Of a DNA stretch of 5,295 bases, positions 1-5,295 are shown piece by piece. A program made the position numbers and the translations under genes. The stretch lies in assembly GCA_002172295.1 (NCBI GenBank), contig NHGO01000045.1:29061-34355 (forward strand). Reading direction: 5' to 3'. The stretch comes from Gammaproteobacteria bacterium TMED139. Lineage in GTDB: Bacteria; Pseudomonadota; Gammaproteobacteria; Pseudomonadales; Pseudohongiellaceae. Position 1 is the stretch's first letter. Every line of letters begins with the position of its first letter. A model generated the notes under the pieces. The model had not been told where the DNA came from, did no database searches, and saw only the letters and a list, made by a program, of their open reading frames with translations.

Positions 1-468
1 AGCAGAGTTACGCTTCCTTATGAGGCGGCCTTATTTATTGCACAACGTTTGCGTTCTAACGTGCGAGAGCTTGAGGGAGCACTTAAGAGAGTGATAGCGC
101 ATGCTAATTTTAAAGGGCAAGAAATCACCCTGGAGTTGATAAAGGAAGCATTGCGTGATCTTTTTGCAATACAAGATAAGCTTGTGAGTATCGATAATAT
201 TCAAAGATCAGTTGCCGAGTATTATAAAATTAAGATGGCGGACATGCTGTCAAAGCGAAGAAATCGATCTGTCGCCCGACCAAGGCAGGTGGCTATGACG
301 TTGTCCAAGGAATTGACCAATCACAGTTTACCTGAAATTGGTGATGCATTCGGCGGGAGGGATCACACCACGGTGCTTCACGCGTGTAAGCAGATTAGTA
401 AGCTTCGCCATAGTTCCACGGATATCCAGGAAGATTATAATAACCTGTTACGCTCGTTATCTAGTTAG
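1..468 (+). CDS. dnaA: Chromosomal replication initiator DnaA, C-terminal part (5' end outside window)
   Basis: DnaA is the AAA+ ATPase that binds DnaA boxes at oriC, melts the origin and helps load DnaB helicase; it also acts as a transcription factor. The frame is open from base 1, giving 155 residues before a TAG stop. Counting back from the C-terminus matches the 467-residue E. coli protein without a gap. Visible parts are the end of AAA+ domain III with box VIII ([10 protein letters not shown]; the Arg at window residue 22 corresponds to sensor II Arg334), the linker helix, and DNA-binding domain IV. Domain IV has [12 protein letters not shown] (Arg87, equivalent to Arg399) and the signature [12 protein letters not shown] (Asp121, His122, Thr123, equivalent to 433-435), which reads the DnaA box. 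The TTG at 49 is an internal leucine codon, not a start. The N-terminal domain, Walker A and Walker B lie outside the window. No key residue is missing. Identification is near certain. Confidence 0.98.
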   Translation, partial: SRVTLPYEAALFIAQRLRSNVRELEGALKRVIAHANFKGQEITLELIKEALRDLFAIQDKLVSIDNIQRSVAEYYKIKMADMLSKRRNRSVARPRQVAMTLSKELTNHSLPEIGDAFGGRDHTTVLHACKQISKLRHSSTDIQEDYNNLLRSLSS

Positions 469-499
469 TAACGAAAACTACAATTAAAGGAAAAGAGCC

Positions 500-1612
500 A
501 TGCAATTTTCTGTGACAAGAGAGTCACTGTTAAAGCCTCTGCAAATGATAAGTGGTGTGGTGGAGAAGCGTCAAACACTGCCGGTTTTATCTAATGTATT
601 ACTGTCTTTAAAAGATAGTGAGCTATTACTTACCGGTACTGATTTAGAAGTTGAGCTTACTGGTAAATTAATGGTGGATGAAGCAAAGTTAGGTGGTGAA
701 ATTACTGTCCCCGCTAGGAAGCTTTTCGATATCTGTAAGTCATTACCTGAAAATTCAGTTATAAATTTTAGCGTAGAAGAGAACAAATGCCTTGTTAAAT
801 CAGGGCGTTCAAGGTTCAGCCTCACAACACTACAGGCATCTGAATTTCCGAAGGTTACAGAAGAGCTTGAAACTTTTTCACTAGAAATACCTCAATTGAA
901 GTTGAAAGAACTCATAGAGGCTACGAGTTTCGCGATGGCTCAGCAGGATGTGCGCTACTATCTAAATGGCATGCTTTTTGAAATTGGTCAAGATCACCTT
1001 AGGCTGGTGGCAACGGATGGCCATAGGCTTGCGATGGCCGATTTAGCCCTTCAAACGACTTCTCCCAAAGAAGGCCGGCAAGTGATAGTTCCAAGGAAAG
1101 GAGTAATGGAGCTGTCTAGATTGCTTTCCGACGGAAATGAAGAATTATCCCTTACTGTCGGGCAAAATCAAATCAGAGCTTCAATGACAGAATATACGTT
1201 TACGTCAAAGCTTGTTGATGGAAACTTTCCGGATTATAAGAGAGTCCTCCCCAAAGGCGGAAATAACGTGATGCTGGGTAATCGCCAAGAGCTCAGAAAT
1301 GCTTTCTCTAGGGTTTCTATTTTGTCTAACGAGAAATACCGTGGCGTTCGAGTGATATTGTCGGCTGGCCAGCTAAAGATATTGGCAAACAATCCTGAGC
1401 AGGAGGAAGCTGAAGAAGTTGTTTCAGTAAATTATGACGGCGAGGCTCTAGAGATCGGTTTTAACGTAAGTTATGTGATTGATGTTTTAGCTACTCTTCA
1501 GAGTGAGGATGTGCGAACTACACTCTCGGATTCTAATAGTAGCGCGCTGCTTGAGGCTGCTAATGAGAAACATTCTGAAGCGCTCTATGTCGTTATGCCA
1601 ATGAGGCTTTAG
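500..1612 (+). CDS. dnaN: DNA polymerase III beta subunit (sliding clamp)
   Basis: DnaN forms the ring-shaped homodimer that encircles DNA and holds polymerase III on the template. It also binds Pol I, Pol II/IV, MutS, ligase and Hda. The product has 370 residues (366 in E. coli) and the usual three clamp folds at about 1-124, 125-250 and 251-370. The partner-binding pocket is intact: Leu155 in VRYYLNGMLFE, then ATDGHRLA with Thr172, Gly174, His175, Arg176 and Leu177 at the same numbers as E. coli, and the C-terminal VVMPMRL (366-370 is MPMRL). The ATG is supported by an A/G-rich ribosome site, AAAGGAAAAGAG at 486-497, and by the conserved N-terminus MQFSVTRESLLKPLQ. It follows dnaA by 31 bases and precedes recF by 25, which suggests one operon. 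The four extra residues are length variation in the C-terminal domain and look ordinary. Confidence 0.98.
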   Translation: MQFSVTRESLLKPLQMISGVVEKRQTLPVLSNVLLSLKDSELLLTGTDLEVELTGKLMVDEAKLGGEITVPARKLFDICKSLPENSVINFSVEENKCLVKSGRSRFSLTTLQASEFPKVTEELETFSLEIPQLKLKELIEATSFAMAQQDVRYYLNGMLFEIGQDHLRLVATDGHRLAMADLALQTTSPKEGRQVIVPRKGVMELSRLLSDGNEELSLTVGQNQIRASMTEYTFTSKLVDGNFPDYKRVLPKGGNNVMLGNRQELRNAFSRVSILSNEKYRGVRVILSAGQLKILANNPEQEEAEEVVSVNYDGEALEIGFNVSYVIDVLATLQSEDVRTTLSDSNSSALLEAANEKHSEALYVVMPMRL

Positions 1613-1637
1613 GGGCGCAGTTTTTGGCTTCTTTATA

Positions 1638-5212
<3,575 letters not shown>

Positions 5213-5236
5213 TTGCGTTTTATGAAAACAAAAACA

Positions 5237-5295
5237 CTACTCTGCTAAGACCCAATCGGCAGCAGCCTCTAAATTGTCGAAGACTGGTGTTTCAA
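5237..5295 (-). CDS. C-terminal end of an unidentified convergent gene (5' end outside window)
   Basis: On the minus strand the last 59 bases hold an open frame ending in a TAG stop at 5239-5237. It reads ETPVFDNLEAAADWVLAE over 18 codons. The composition looks like a genuine C-terminal amphipathic helix, and the pattern of acidic-aromatic turn followed by a helix ending in a Trp-hydrophobic pair resembles the end of several small alpha/beta proteins. That is too little to name a family. It would converge on gyrB, with 24 bases between the two stops. The other frames here offer no better candidate, but 18 codons of open frame can occur by chance. Confidence 0.5.
   Translation of the reverse strand, partial: ETPVFDNLEAAADWVLAE

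Noticed and set aside
479..484. TACAAT just upstream of dnaN as a -10 element
   Set aside because: Transcription would start near 491, inside the dnaN ribosome site, leaving no usable leader. No -35 is seen.
1003..1010. GCTGGTGG, identical to the E. coli Chi recombination hotspot
   Set aside because: A single 8-base match is weakly informative in 5 kb, and the Chi sequence of this organism is unknown.
5217..5229. GTTTT-ATG-AAAAC inverted repeat after gyrB as a terminator
   Set aside because: A five-pair stem with a single G-C pair and no following T run on the + strand is too weak.
5288..5295. TGTTTCAA at the right edge resembles the left half of parS
   Set aside because: The eighth base is A instead of C, so the CACGTG core cannot form, and the window ends there.

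Overview
This window is the conserved replication-origin gene cluster dnaA-dnaN-recF-gyrB of a gammaproteobacterium. All four genes lie on the + strand. A minus-strand gene tail sits at the right edge. The proteins align almost continuously with their Escherichia coli and Pseudomonas counterparts from memory: the DnaA tail has the same distance from sensor II to the C-terminus as in E. coli, the sliding clamp ends in VVMPMRL, and GyrB is the long Gram-negative form. Base composition is AT-leaning. I cannot place the organism below class; a Pseudomonas, Cellvibrio or marine gammaproteobacterial relative would fit, but that is inference.

Layout: 1-468 is the C-terminal third of DnaA, which begins before the window. 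After a 31-base gap comes dnaN (500-1612). After a 25-base gap comes recF (1638-2720). A 62-base spacer carrying the gyrB leader follows, then gyrB (2783-5212, ATG start supported by a well-spaced TTGGAG). At 5237-5295 a minus-strand reading frame ends convergently with gyrB. No stretch above 300 bases lacks a gene. No origin of replication is visible: the dnaA-dnaN gap is too short and holds no DnaA-box cluster, so oriC is presumably upstream of dnaA, outside the window.

Functionally, DnaA opens the origin, DnaN is the clamp that tethers polymerase III and recruits Hda to switch DnaA off, RecF loads RecA at gaps left by stalled forks, and GyrB powers the negative supercoiling that initiation and elongation need. 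The short gaps fit co-transcription of dnaA, dnaN and recF. gyrB probably also has its own promoter at the very end of recF.

The most notable content is regulatory DNA embedded in recF: two long perfect palindromes centred on CACGTG. One (2049-2066) contains the full 16-base parS consensus bound by ParB. The other (2684-2703) contains the GTTCCACGTGGAAC form known from Pseudomonas. Both are read in the same codon phase and encode a Phe-His-Val motif, and the second abuts an extended -10 element ahead of gyrB. I see no previously undescribed gene system; the embedded centromere sites are the part worth a second look.
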